The notes: generated by a model not told the origin, from the letters alone. Shown: positions 1-8,914, counted from the first letter of the stretch. The stretch is DNA of 64,000 bases from Calothrix sp. FI2-JRJ7 (GCA_019359675.1 JAHHGX010000087.1:1-64000); one strand, 5' to 3'. A program made the numbers and translations.

Positions 1-267
1 GCGCCAGTCATGTAGATGCATGAATTTTAGGTAATCTTACCTTTTTGTCTTGCACGTGGGTATATTCCTTTGGTCTGATAATCTTCAAGTGTCAGCTTTC
101 CTTTCTTTTTCAGCATGCCCTAATTAATGGCACATTCCGATTGTCTAATATATTTCAAGTTTTATTACTATTTGTTTAAATATTTATAGTTATATACTTT
201 ATAAAGTAATTTTATACATTACATCCTCGCTTAATATTAAGATTATGGCGCAAAATGTCACTTTCAC

Positions 268-2733
268 TCATCCGTTACATCCGCTCTCATCCGTTGCCAG
301 GGATTTGTGTGGGAATTGTCGCACTAGCAATCTAGGAGGATTCGCAAATTGTTCTGGTTTTAATATAGATGCTATCGGCGCCAGTAGTCCATTAAATAAG
401 TCATCTACAAGTCGTTTATAAATTATGCTAGATGCGAATAATTCCAATTCGGAACGAGTTTGATTATGTTTTGCAAAAATATACAGTTTATCTAATAATT
501 TATAAAATGGTGGCGCCTGTTTTGCTATTATATGTGACCATAATGGTGGTGTTTTTGTTGGTAATTTCTCATCGTCCATGTTTAAACCAAGAGTTACTAT
601 CAACTCAATGCTATTAAATCCAAAGTTGATATATTTTTCTCCAAACATGCCAACAAAGTGACCGCTGCTAGTATCAAATTTGATTATTAAACATGTTCTA
701 TTATCATTCAATAAACACCAACTACCAATATAATCTGTTGGTTGTACGCTATTCAAGTTTAATGTAAAAATTTCTTCTGCTTCATTATTATAAGATTTAA
801 GCAAGTTCGTTAGTTGAATGCGCTCTTCGTGTGTCAAATATTTAATCGCGCTTTGCCACAGATGCAGGTCTTGATTAATTAGTGTTTTTAATTTTACTAC
901 GTTACAATCTTTGATTGCCGCAATGACATCTGATGCTAGTTGCAGCATCTTCATTTGTATCCCAGATACGCGCGCACGGTTGGCTGTAAAGGTATTTACA
1001 TAATCCCATTGTTTTAATGCAACAGCCGCATATGTTAACATGACGTTCGCATTTACTACGTCATTTTCACTCGCGCTCACTACCCGAACACGATATGATT
1101 CAAATACTTCTTCCCATGTTGTATCGGCGCCACACTCAAAGTATTCACACCAATTACTATTATTATTAAAATTTACAGCTTTGTTTCCAAACTCTGCTTC
1201 CATCCAATATTGATACCACCATTCATCACCGAACGGTCGTACCCTTTTTAAATAATCATACCAAACTTGTATTTTTGCGGGTGATTTATCGCCATCGAAC
1301 ACTGCACCTAAGAACCATTCAACAGGTGCCACTTTTCGGTAATGTTCAAAGAATATTCGTACTACTAAGCTAGGGTCACTACCTTTATTAATGATATTAT
1401 GTAACTTCCTGCGTAAGTAAGCGACTTGGTGCCTTTCTTCGAGAGTTAAAAGTTCACCGTATTGGCTAAAATCAGGTTTACGACTTCTCGATTTAATTTC
1501 AGCCGCGAGGTTACTACACTTACTATATATATAGCCGCATTCACAGACTCGCGCGTAACGATTAATTAAAGCATTACACTGTGAGCACGATTTTAATTTT
1601 GGCTCAAATGTTTGTGGTTCTTTTTCAATTGGACATAATGAGATTGGATGATGCTCAGTCACAAATCCTAGTCTTGAAAAATTATCACAAAAGTCAAGCA
1701 AATAAGCGTAGGTTTTACCTGCATACTTTCGTGTTGGGCGCCCGCTCATCTGGTACAGTTTAGATAAGCTGGCTGTAGGGTAAGCCAGTACAGCGGCGTT
1801 ACATATAGGCGCATCGAACCCTTCGGTAAATACTGAAACACCCACTAATGCTTTAATAATACCCGCATTATATTGTTCGTACAGGTCATCGCGCTCTTTA
1901 CTTGATGTCGTTCCTACAATTAAACCCGCACGTAAACCAGCATTATTAAGTTGTGTATATACATCTGTTGCTTGTTTAACAGTGCCACAAAATACTACTG
2001 AATTTAAGTGCCCGTAATGACGTTTGTATTCAAGCACGACTTTTTCGTTAAATGTGGCATCACATACTAATTCTAATGATTCGGCGGTATAATCGTCGGT
2101 GCCCATCGTCAACTTTGAGTAGTCAATTAAACCACCCCAGCCAAAATGGCGTACTGGTGTAACTTCACCCAACGCTGCTAGTTCGTCGAGGTATGGGCCA
2201 ACTACTAGAGAATCATAAAATTGACAAAAACCTTGCTGTTGTTTTGTACGCCAAGGTGAACCAGTTAATCCCAAAAATTTACATTTCGACAGAGCAAATA
2301 CACCACCGCTGTAGTGCAGCATAATATTATATGTAGTGCCCCAGTAACTTGTGGTGTGTGCCTCATCGAAAATTACTAAGTCTATATCGGGTGGTAAGTC
2401 ACGCTTACCAAGGGTCTGTAGCATTGCTACTTGCACAGGCGCCTTATAATTGACAGGGTTGGCGCCGTGGATAACACTTGAGGCAATGCCATAAAATCGT
2501 TGTAGCTTATCTACTGTTTGCCCAACTAACTTGGTACGGTGACAGCAAAACAAAATACGTTTACCGCTTTGTACCCATCGCGCGATTAAATCTGCTGCTA
2601 CCACAGTCTTTCCACCACCTGTAGGCAAAAACAATAAGCATGATTTTTTACCTGAGCGGTAGTGATTTTCAATTTTTTCTAACAACTCTTGCTGTATGCT
2701 AGATAATTGGATGGCGCTTGCAGTAGATGGCAT
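268..2733 (-). CDS. DEAH-box superfamily 2 helicase (SSL2/ResIII-like) with long unknown C-terminus
   Basis: Probable ATP-dependent nucleic-acid helicase or translocase, about 821 aa. Near the N-terminus lie a Walker A loop (PTGGGKT, about residues 37-43), the DEAH box (about 123-126), motif III (LTGSPW) and, after a RecA2 domain, motif VI (QMSGRPTRK). A four-Cys knuckle with CSQC and CECG follows at about 385-405. The remaining ~400 residues match nothing I recognise. An ATG at 2733 is chosen; a GTG two codons upstream is the alternative. The start codon forms one half of a CATATG palindrome whose other half starts the divergent 236-aa gene, so no intergenic DNA remains. No Shine-Dalgarno is visible. 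Helicase identity is clear; the cellular role (repair, plasmid function or defence) is not. Confidence 0.85.
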   Translation of the reverse strand: MPSTASAIQLSSIQQELLEKIENHYRSGKKSCLLFLPTGGGKTVVAADLIARWVQSGKRILFCCHRTKLVGQTVDKLQRFYGIASSVIHGANPVNYKAPVQVAMLQTLGKRDLPPDIDLVIFDEAHTTSYWGTTYNIMLHYSGGVFALSKCKFLGLTGSPWRTKQQQGFCQFYDSLVVGPYLDELAALGEVTPVRHFGWGGLIDYSKLTMGTDDYTAESLELVCDATFNEKVVLEYKRHYGHLNSVVFCGTVKQATDVYTQLNNAGLRAGLIVGTTSSKERDDLYEQYNAGIIKALVGVSVFTEGFDAPICNAAVLAYPTASLSKLYQMSGRPTRKYAGKTYAYLLDFCDNFSRLGFVTEHHPISLCPIEKEPQTFEPKLKSCSQCNALINRYARVCECGYIYSKCSNLAAEIKSRSRKPDFSQYGELLTLEERHQVAYLRRKLHNIINKGSDPSLVVRIFFEHYRKVAPVEWFLGAVFDGDKSPAKIQVWYDYLKRVRPFGDEWWYQYWMEAEFGNKAVNFNNNSNWCEYFECGADTTWEEVFESYRVRVVSASENDVVNANVMLTYAAVALKQWDYVNTFTANRARVSGIQMKMLQLASDVIAAIKDCNVVKLKTLINQDLHLWQSAIKYLTHEERIQLTNLLKSYNNEAEEIFTLNLNSVQPTDYIGSWCLLNDNRTCLIIKFDTSSGHFVGMFGEKYINFGFNSIELIVTLGLNMDDEKLPTKTPPLWSHIIAKQAPPFYKLLDKLYIFAKHNQTRSELELFASSIIYKRLVDDLFNGLLAPIASILKPEQFANPPRLLVRQFPHKSLATDESGCNG

Positions 2734-3417
2734 ATGCACGATAATAACAATGACTTAAGCAACCGGAATAATAAATTTTACCTCAATTTTACGCAAATAG
2801 GTAAAATTATTTTAGTTGATAATCAAAAATATTTTAAGTGCGAATCGGATGGATTGGTTTTCCCGATTAAAATCAAAGGTAATTATCGCTCGCAAGACAC
2901 TGATATTATAGATAAATTAGGATACTTTTCTATAATTCCAAGTTGTGATAGTGGTGGAAAAATTATTTCTTATCACATTATTGAGCTAAATAAAAAAGCT
3001 AAATCAGAAGTGTTTATTATTCAAGCAAGGGTCAAGCAAACAATCCGCACTGGTGCTGTAGAGCTTTTAATGAATGTCGCAGGTAGTACAAATATCACAA
3101 TTCCTGTGCAAACAAATAATAAATTTAAAATGACCAATAATCTAATATACCTTTGTCAAGGATATAGAGAAAATGATAAAATTTATATTTCTAACTATGC
3201 TCTTATTCCTGAAGTAGAAGAAACAACCGTAGTTGAACAATCGAATACAAACGTCAATAAATACGCTGAAATTGTCGCATCGAACCAAGATGGTATCTTA
3301 ATATACATTCCTGCAAGTGAAATTGAAACAACTCAATGGCGCCCGACTGTTGACAAAAAGTATAAGCTAGTAACACTCCCAGATGGCATCAAAATAATTA
3401 ATGATATACCTAAATAA
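2734..3417 (+). CDS. hypothetical protein, beta-rich, partner of divergent helicase
   Basis: Unrecognised protein of 227 aa from the ATG at 2734; a TTG at 2707 would add 9 residues inside the divergent helicase gene. The predicted strand pattern, short alternating hydrophobic segments with Lys and Asn-rich loops in two halves, suggests two small beta-barrel (OB-like) domains, but this is only inference from residue pattern. No signal peptide, membrane segment or catalytic motif is seen. It is AT-rich, as is the following 377-aa gene 119 bp downstream on the same strand, so the two may be cotranscribed. Its immediate abutment on a helicase gene suggests a shared nucleic-acid function. Confidence 0.6.
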   Translation: MHDNNNDLSNRNNKFYLNFTQIGKIILVDNQKYFKCESDGLVFPIKIKGNYRSQDTDIIDKLGYFSIIPSCDSGGKIISYHIIELNKKAKSEVFIIQARVKQTIRTGAVELLMNVAGSTNITIPVQTNNKFKMTNNLIYLCQGYRENDKIYISNYALIPEVEETTVVEQSNTNVNKYAEIVASNQDGILIYIPASEIETTQWRPTVDKKYKLVTLPDGIKIINDIPK

Positions 3418-3536
3418 TAAAATTGATAATGTCGGTGTTCAATTTACGTAAACTTTTTATAACAATTGTTGAATATATTTGCTAAATATGCTATTTCAAG
3501 AATATAAGAATTATAACAATTCTGTCCAGGATTTAA

Positions 3537-4670
3537 ATGGCAACAAGCAAAAAGTTAACGACAGAACAAGAAGAAGCAAAATTAACAGATATTGAAAATC
3601 GTCTATCGCAATTATTGACTAAAAGTCGGGCAGATTGGACAGAGATGGCGAAGCTGACTTTGAATGTACAGCAACAAAAGCTTTATAGACAAGGTGGTTT
3701 TTCTTCGTTTTCGGCTTGGGTGCGACAGTTAGCTGTTACCAATGACCGTGAACCGTCATTACTTTGGCGATTTATCAAAGCTGCAAAGTATTTCCTTAAA
3801 TTAACAGGAAACGACGATTTAGAGGAAGTTCACAAAGCCGCGCGTATACCACCTGAAGCTTTAGAAAAACTTGAAAAACTCCAACGTCAGGCGCCAACTC
3901 CGGTATTTGAGACTTTGAAAAAGCGAGTTTTTTCTGGAGATGCAACGGTTGCAGAGTGTCGGCGCCTAGAAAAAGATTATAGACCACCGATTACAGAAGC
4001 ACGTACAAATCGTGGGCGCCCGCACAAAGGACAAGAAGGGAAAATAGAACATTTAGGGCATTGGAGAGGAACGGCATTTAATACATTTATTGAGCAAACA
4101 CAAGGAGAACTTGAAATTAAAGCGATACCAGCAGCAAGTAGTCGCTTTACAAGTCGTCAAATTGCATCCACAATCAAACGCGCACTTAAAGAAGATTGTA
4201 CTTGGATGCAAAACTATACAAATATTAGACACGCTCCAAAACATTGGGCAACGCACCAAGAAGTACCTATTATCAAATCTCAAGCACTGCGTTTAGATTT
4301 AGTTGGTGTAGTTCGGTGGAATTTTAAACAGCCAAAAGACTTATTTGCCGTCAAAATTATCAGTTGCACCGATGATTTAGAATACTTCGCAAATTGGGAA
4401 AATTATTCAGAATACTGTAATTATCTTTGTTTTGCCAGTCCACTTGATAACACCGAGTTATTAGATACACTTCGAGACACAGCATCACAATTTGACTTCA
4501 TTGGCATTTTAGGTATCGATTTTTCGGCAAAGCTGAGTGACTCTATAGCATATCCTATACAAGTTATTCGCTATTCGCGGCGCCTGACTGGTAACAACAT
4601 CACTTCTGTATACGAAACCTTATACGAACAAGCACTGGGATGGTCAGAAATTGAAACCGATACAATGTAG
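3537..4670 (+). CDS. hypothetical protein, helical N-terminus with nuclease-fold-like C-terminus
   Basis: 377 aa, start ATG with AGGA about 8 nt upstream. The N-terminal ~150 residues are helical and charged (a coiled-coil-like stretch, then a segment with FSAWVRQLA), resembling plasmid- or phage-borne DNA-binding proteins. At about residues 255-345 the spacing of a W, two Y, YC and FASP resembles the MmcB/DUF2204 branch of the PD-(D/E)XK fold, but the expected E-x-K pair reads V-K-I-I, so catalysis is doubtful. The stop codon TAG lies inside a dispersed TGTAGAGACG palindrome (4666-4695), so the original C-terminus may have been longer. It follows the 236-aa gene and may form a unit with it and the divergent helicase. 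Function unknown. Confidence 0.6.
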   Translation: MATSKKLTTEQEEAKLTDIENRLSQLLTKSRADWTEMAKLTLNVQQQKLYRQGGFSSFSAWVRQLAVTNDREPSLLWRFIKAAKYFLKLTGNDDLEEVHKAARIPPEALEKLEKLQRQAPTPVFETLKKRVFSGDATVAECRRLEKDYRPPITEARTNRGRPHKGQEGKIEHLGHWRGTAFNTFIEQTQGELEIKAIPAASSRFTSRQIASTIKRALKEDCTWMQNYTNIRHAPKHWATHQEVPIIKSQALRLDLVGVVRWNFKQPKDLFAVKIISCTDDLEYFANWENYSEYCNYLCFASPLDNTELLDTLRDTASQFDFIGILGIDFSAKLSDSIAYPIQVIRYSRRLTGNNITSVYETLYEQALGWSEIETDTM

Positions 4671-4695
4671 AGACGTTACATATAACGTCTCTACA
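4666..4695. repeat. TGTAGAGACG-family palindrome
   Basis: Near-perfect 30-nt inverted repeat, arms TGTAGAGACGTTA and TAACGTCTCTACA. Its first bases contain the stop codon of the 377-aa gene. Related copies lie at 14839, 40219, 55802 and 57962. It could also act as a hairpin terminator. Confidence 0.85.
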
Positions 4696-4704
4696 CGGTT
4701 ATTA

Positions 4705-4776
4705 TCATTCCATTTTTGAAACAAACAGCGCTGAGAATAATACATATCCACCTAAAAAGGCAAAAATTGCAAACAT
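4705..4776 (-). CDS. possible 23-aa single-span membrane peptide
   Basis: A short ORF reads MFAIFAFLGGYVLFSALFVS followed by KME. It is almost entirely one hydrophobic helix with a charged C-terminal tail, typical of small subunits of membrane complexes. A good Shine-Dalgarno (GGAGG) lies about 6 nt upstream of the ATG. I do not recognise it as any known small photosystem, cytochrome b6f or NDH subunit. Too short for ordinary gene calling; the ribosome binding site is the main support. Confidence 0.4.
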   Translation of the reverse strand: MFAIFAFLGGYVLFSALFVSKME

Positions 4777-5395
4777 CGGTAAGCCTCCTATTAATGAAAA
4801 GAGGAATGTGTAAACTATACCTCTATATATTATTGACAGTAACAAGCTTGTAACATCTACTTAAAAGCGTATTCTTTCAGCCCAGCCCCACGCTTGTTAA
4901 TATCAATATTTTATTCAACGATACAATTTTCAATATAGCACCTCCTTAAATCTTTTGTATCACACCTAATACTAATTTTTGTATCTCTATCTTTTGGATA
5001 TTCCTATTCATATTGGCGCCTGTAAAAACTAACTACATCATGTTTCTACATATACAGAAACCTGGTTTCTTCCTTGATAGCATGTAATAAAAATGACGGT
5101 TTTGCGTAGAAACCACGTTTCTTTGCGTAAGTCATAATATAAATTTACATTCAGTTACATACGTATTTACACTGATGTTAGATTTGTGACAAATGCTTAA
5201 CTTCAATATAATTACTAATGACAAGTAACTGTAAAGAGCAAATAATGAATGTTAACTATAAGCAACTATAGTTTCCTATGCAGTCACAATCAACTAAATG
5301 ATTCTCAACGCCATACATGTACTTGACCTTGTTTGAATTTTATATTCAGACAAGGCATTTATTTGCAATCTGTTATTATTAAGCTTTCGTGCTAT
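4777..5395. other. gene-poor AT-rich intergenic region
   Basis: No convincing gene is seen. It contains a pair of AGAAACC-type palindromes at 5056 and 5108 and presumably promoters for the flanking small ORFs. No tRNA or riboswitch pattern was recognised. Confidence 0.5.
5056..5122. repeat. paired AGAAACC/GGTTTCT palindromes
   Basis: Two 15-nt palindromes (AGAAACCTGGTTTCT at 5056 and AGAAACCACGTTTCT at 5108) lie 52 nt apart, start to start. The same pairing at 50-51 nt occurs at 6482/6532 and 54566/54617. Confidence 0.75.
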
Positions 5396-5536
5396 ATGTA
5401 TTTGAACAAATTATTTTTCATGTTGTTTACGACAGGGTATATATTATCTCCACAATTAGCGCTTGCTCAAATCATACCCGATAGCACCATCGCAAACCCA
5501 ACAAAACTCAATTGCATCATAAAGCTTGATATATAG
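5396..5536 (+). pseudogene. N-terminal remnant of a filamentous-haemagglutinin/TpsA-like secreted protein
   Basis: 46 aa from the ATG; a TTG at 5333 extends the frame. A hydrophobic signal peptide ends ALAQ and is followed by IIPDSTIANPTKLN, the motif that opens the mature TPS (two-partner secretion) domain of cyanobacterial haemagglutinin-like proteins. The frame then stops, and the next 250 bp do not continue the family, so only the first ~20 mature residues survive. Such proteins are normally many hundreds of residues and are exported by a TpsB partner; none is present here. Confidence 0.55.
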
Positions 5537-5784
5537 ACATTTTCGCAAAATTTATAATTTAAACCTGTAAAAATTTGCACCATTGGTAATTACTGTTGTT
5601 TTTATTAATACAGATAGTAATAATACTTAAGAAGTAAGAAGAAGCGTTTACTGATTTAAAGCCGGCGAATATTCAATATTTCCAGTATTATTACGGCTCT
5701 GATTAACTAATATATATACTTATTAACTGAAATACGATTTGTTTATATCAGTAAATTTAGGTGTAGTATAATAATTTCCACGTA

Positions 5785-5807
5785 GCACAGGCATTCGGCG
5801 CCTGTGC
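5785..5807. terminator. hairpin downstream of yqaE-like gene
   Basis: Stem GCACAGGC/GCCTGTGC with a 7-nt loop that includes a GGCGCC site. It lies 18 bp past the stop of the minus-strand 52-aa gene. There is no strong U-tract, so termination is uncertain. A near twin lies at 35462. Confidence 0.4.
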
Positions 5808-5825
5808 TTTGAGTTTTAAGTCAGG

Positions 5826-5984
5826 CTATTTCTTCGCTATAATCCAAACTGCGTGAATTATACCTGGTACATATCCAAACAAAGTTAGTAGTATATTTAT
5901 CCAAAAATCTATACCAATACCAACTTGTAAAAATACACCCAGTGGGGGCAAGAAAATAGCACAGATAATCCGAACTAAATCCAT
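5826..5984 (-). CDS. YqaE/Pmp3 family small membrane protein
   Basis: 52-aa protein with two hydrophobic helices: it begins MDLVRIICAIFLPPLGVFLQ, then has FWINILLTLFGYVPG and a short AVWIIAKK tail. The PPLGVFLQ-G and GYVPGIIHA motifs are the signature of the Pmp3/YqaE (UPF0057) proteolipids, which are linked to membrane potential and salt or cold tolerance in several organisms. A strong AGGAGG ribosome binding site lies 6 nt before the ATG. Length is normal for the family. It stands alone, followed by a hairpin. Confidence 0.9.
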   Translation of the reverse strand: MDLVRIICAIFLPPLGVFLQVGIGIDFWINILLTLFGYVPGIIHAVWIIAKK

Positions 5985-6121
5985 TTACATCCTCCTTAAG
6001 AATGATGGTGCCAGAAATAGCAAACCATCTAACTTGTTATATCTACAAGCTTAATATCAACACGAGAAAACATGATTCCGTTCAAGATTCGGTAAACCGT
6101 ACCAAAGTTTCGTACAATCGT

Positions 6122-6472
6122 TTAACCACCACTAATTTTGGCTTTGTAACCCATTTTGGTGAGAATTTCTAAAAGTTTCTGTTTGTGTTCGCCTTGTATT
6201 TCTATTTCCGAGTCTTTTAAGGCGCCACCTGTACCGCACTGTGTTTTTAACTGTTTTAATAAGGCTTGTAGAGTTTCTGGTTTGGCTTGAAAACCAGTAA
6301 TGACGGTAACAGTTTTACCTTTACGTCCTGCACGTGTTGCTTGCACACGCAAATTTTGCTTTTCAGGTGGTAATTCCTCAACAGGTCGCTCGAATGCTGC
6401 TGAGTTGTTTTTTACACCATCACCAAATTCACGCCAAGCTAAACCGTCTGAAGAATTTCCTTTCTTTGCCAT
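6122..6472 (-). CDS. yciH: SUI1/eIF1-like translation initiation factor YciH
   Basis: 116 aa, with start moved to the ATG at 6472. Longer in-frame starts up to 6565 only translate the palindromic repeats at 6482-6546. The protein has a variable polar N-terminus followed by the compact SUI1 domain (KGKTVTVITGF, then CGTGGALKD). Bacterial YciH homologues resemble eukaryotic eIF1 and can influence start-site fidelity in vitro. It sits 76 bp downstream of ubiD on the same strand, but the repeat pair between them makes shared transcription uncertain. Confidence 0.9.
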   Translation of the reverse strand: MAKKGNSSDGLAWREFGDGVKNNSAAFERPVEELPPEKQNLRVQATRAGRKGKTVTVITGFQAKPETLQALLKQLKTQCGTGGALKDSEIEIQGEHKQKLLEILTKMGYKAKISGG

Positions 6473-6481
6473 GATAATTAA

Positions 6482-6546
6482 GAAACCGGGTTTCTGTTCG
6501 AGATTAGCGTTTTTAATGCAGTTTATCATAAGAAACCCGGTTTCTA
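6482..6546. repeat. paired AGAAACC/GGTTTCT palindromes
   Basis: AGAAACCGGGTTTCT at 6482 and AGAAACCCGGTTTCT at 6532, 50 nt apart start to start, between ubiD and yciH. Translating through them produces a false N-terminal extension of YciH. Confidence 0.8.
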
Positions 6547-6548
6547 GG

Positions 6549-8054
6549 TTACATATCGTAACCAAATAAATTGGGGTTAACTTCTCCTAATTCTAAGTCA
6601 GCTAAACCATATTCAGCCCAACGTCTTTCTACCATTGTGGCAGTATCTGGGTCGGACTCTAAAGGCGCCCCCCATTCGTGTTCTGTTTCTGGTGGTATTT
6701 TCGTAGTAGCGTCAATACCCATGCGTCCACCTAAACCTAATTTTTCGCTAGCGAAGTCTAAGGTGTCGAATGGAGTGTTGGGTAAAATAAAGACATCGCG
6801 TGTGGGGTCTACTTTAGAACTTATTGCCCAGACAACTTGACGTGGGTCACGTATATTTATATCTTTGTCTACGACAATCACAAATTTTGTGTATGTAAAT
6901 TGTGGCAACGCACTCCAAAAAGCTAATGCGGCACGACGCGCTTGTCCTGGATATGCTTTATCTATAGATATAACTGCCGCTTTGTAACTTAATGCTTCCA
7001 TTGGTAGGAAGAAATCTACAATTTCAGAAACCTGTTGGCGCAGAATTGGTGTATATATACGGTTGAGCGCAATAGCCATCATCGCTTCTTCTTTTGGTGG
7101 GCGCCCGCTAAATGTAGTTAAATAAATAGGGTCTTTGCGGTGCGTCATGCATTGAAAGCGTACTAATGGCGAATCTTCAACTACACCGTAATATCCCATA
7201 TGGTCGCCAAATGGTCCATCTGGTAATACTTCACCTGGTGTTATTGTACCTTCAAGTACTATTTCGGAATCGGCAGGAACTTCTAAATCTACTGTTTTAC
7301 ATTTGGCTAAACTTACACCACTACCACCGTACAAACCAGCAAATAACCACTCTGATAAATCTACAGGTATCGGTGTTGCTGCTGCCATGATAATTAACGG
7401 GTCTACACCAAGCGCAATTGCAACCTCTAACTTTTTACCACGTTCGGCTGCTTTGCGTAAATGACGGGCGCCTCCTCTTACCGACAACCAATGTACAGTC
7501 ATCGTATTTTTAGATTGTAGCTGTAAACGATACACACCTACATTGGGTACACCAGTTTCACAATCCCTTGTAATTACCAGCCCAAGCGTAATTATCTTAC
7601 CTGCATCACCTGGATATGGACGTATCATTGGTATCTGATTTAAATCTAAATCATCACCCTGCACAACTACTTGCTGACATGCAGGGAAAAAATCACGTCC
7701 AGGTTTTGCTTTGACGACATCGAATAATACTTTACCAAAATCGATTGCTTGAGAAATTTTCTTTGGTGGTTTTGGTTGTTGCAACATCGCAAGCTTTTTC
7801 CCCAAACCTTCTAACTCTAGGGGATGCTCCATATTCATTGCCCAACATATCCGCTCTACCGTCCCCATTAAATTTACCGCAACAGGGAACGCGGCGCCTT
7901 TGACGTTCTCAAATATTAAACCTGGGCCACCTTTTGCGAGCATTCGGTTGGAAATCTCAGCAATTTCTAAATTTGGGTCAACGGGCGCCGTAATTCGCCG
8001 TAATTGTCCTCTTTCTTCCAATATTTTGATAAATCCACGTAAATCGCGTGCCAT
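6549..8054 (-). CDS. ubiD: UbiD family prenyl-FMN-dependent decarboxylase
   Basis: 501 aa, the usual length. The start ATG at 8054 gives MARDLRGFIKILEERGQLRR, the typical cyanobacterial N-terminus; ten upstream codons are not conserved. TRDCETGVPNVGVYR (about 162-176) and GPFGDHMGYY (about 280-289) are UbiD active-site and cofactor-binding blocks. UbiD enzymes use prenylated FMN to decarboxylate aromatic or alpha,beta-unsaturated acids. In cyanobacteria the likely substrate is a prenylated 4-hydroxybenzoate-type plastoquinone precursor, which is inferred. The prenyltransferase UbiX is not in the window. Cytosolic. Confidence 0.95.
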   Translation of the reverse strand: MARDLRGFIKILEERGQLRRITAPVDPNLEIAEISNRMLAKGGPGLIFENVKGAAFPVAVNLMGTVERICWAMNMEHPLELEGLGKKLAMLQQPKPPKKISQAIDFGKVLFDVVKAKPGRDFFPACQQVVVQGDDLDLNQIPMIRPYPGDAGKIITLGLVITRDCETGVPNVGVYRLQLQSKNTMTVHWLSVRGGARHLRKAAERGKKLEVAIALGVDPLIIMAAATPIPVDLSEWLFAGLYGGSGVSLAKCKTVDLEVPADSEIVLEGTITPGEVLPDGPFGDHMGYYGVVEDSPLVRFQCMTHRKDPIYLTTFSGRPPKEEAMMAIALNRIYTPILRQQVSEIVDFFLPMEALSYKAAVISIDKAYPGQARRAALAFWSALPQFTYTKFVIVVDKDINIRDPRQVVWAISSKVDPTRDVFILPNTPFDTLDFASEKLGLGGRMGIDATTKIPPETEHEWGAPLESDPDTATMVERRWAEYGLADLELGEVNPNLFGYDM

Positions 8055-8153
8055 TCTACTGATATTCCAATAATTAAGAATCATTAAGCGCTTTCTTTAT
8101 TATCGGTCTTTCGGCAACGGATAAGAAACGGATATAGCAGATAGATTATTAGG

Positions 8154-8312
8154 ACTTACGCAATTGGTACATAAAAACCGTAGGGTGTGTGACGCTATGA
8201 ACAAATTGTAACGTAGCGATAAGACTTGTAGCGTCACGCACCAGCCTTACTTACGCAATTGGTACATAAAAACCGTAGGGTGTGTGACGCTATGAACAAA
8301 TTGTAACGTAGC
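8154..8312. repeat. tandem duplicated GTGCGTGACGC-family repeat
   Basis: A 64-nt segment at 8154-8217 recurs exactly at 8249-8312. The first copy continues into a matching inverted arm (GCGTCACGCACC); in the second copy that arm is deleted and the flank resumes at ACCAGCCTTACTTA. Same family as 17891, 25851, 41039 and 53890. Confidence 0.85.
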
Positions 8313-8914
8313 ACCAGCCTTACTTATCGTATTAATGGTGCGTGAAAGCACTTTAAATTTTCGTTACATTGATTGACAGTAATGGCTTTCACGCACCCTA
8401 CCCAATTTTATTGGCGCCGACCAATGCTTAAGGGGTGCGCCAAGCACATGAAACAAACAAACGCTGCCAAGTCGTGGTTAACGAGATTATTCGTCTGCAA
8501 CATCAACTAGATTTAACTCAAAATCATTAAGTTTTTATGTGCATTGGACTTATAGAGGCGCCTGTCAATACTTGTCGGTTAAGGGGGAAAGGGAAAAATA
8601 CGGTAAAACAAGGCTTATAGCCCCTTCCTTAGAAGCAGAGATGCCTTCTCTTGTGAGTTTACGCTTAAGCCACAAGTTTCAACATGCCCTGTCCACCCTG
8701 TTTCATTTAACACTAACGTTGGTTGCTTTGAGGCGGCGATTTATTGTTCCCTAGGGTGGGCACAACAGGCATTTTTATAAGCTAAATTTGCGCTAAATTT
8801 ATTCAGCAATCATCACTAATCATCAATCATATTGCGATTAAACTTTGTTTCACAGGTTATAGTAAAATACCCCTAGAAAGCTCGAAATCGGTAAGTAGTA
8901 TGGGTTTGAAAATA
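8313..8914. other. intergenic region between ubiD and tRNA-Val
   Basis: Holds another hairpin repeat at 8338-8400 (GGTGCGTGAAAGC with GCTTTCACGCACC). A short frame ending near 8529 could be the tail of a lost gene, but I do not recognise it. The 71-aa frame at 8539-8754 shows no protein-like features. No other gene is supported. Confidence 0.5.

Noticed and set aside
27-116. 29-codon minus-strand frame reading KKKGKLTLEDYQTKGIY
   Set aside because: Short, preceded by a stop, without a clear ribosome binding site or recognised family; the first 267 bp were left unannotated.
6473-6565. N-terminal extension of YciH
   Set aside because: It translates AGAAACC palindromes; the conserved protein starts at 6472.
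8539-8754. 71-aa plus-strand frame
   Set aside because: No ribosome binding site and no protein-like pattern; lies in repeat-rich intergenic DNA.
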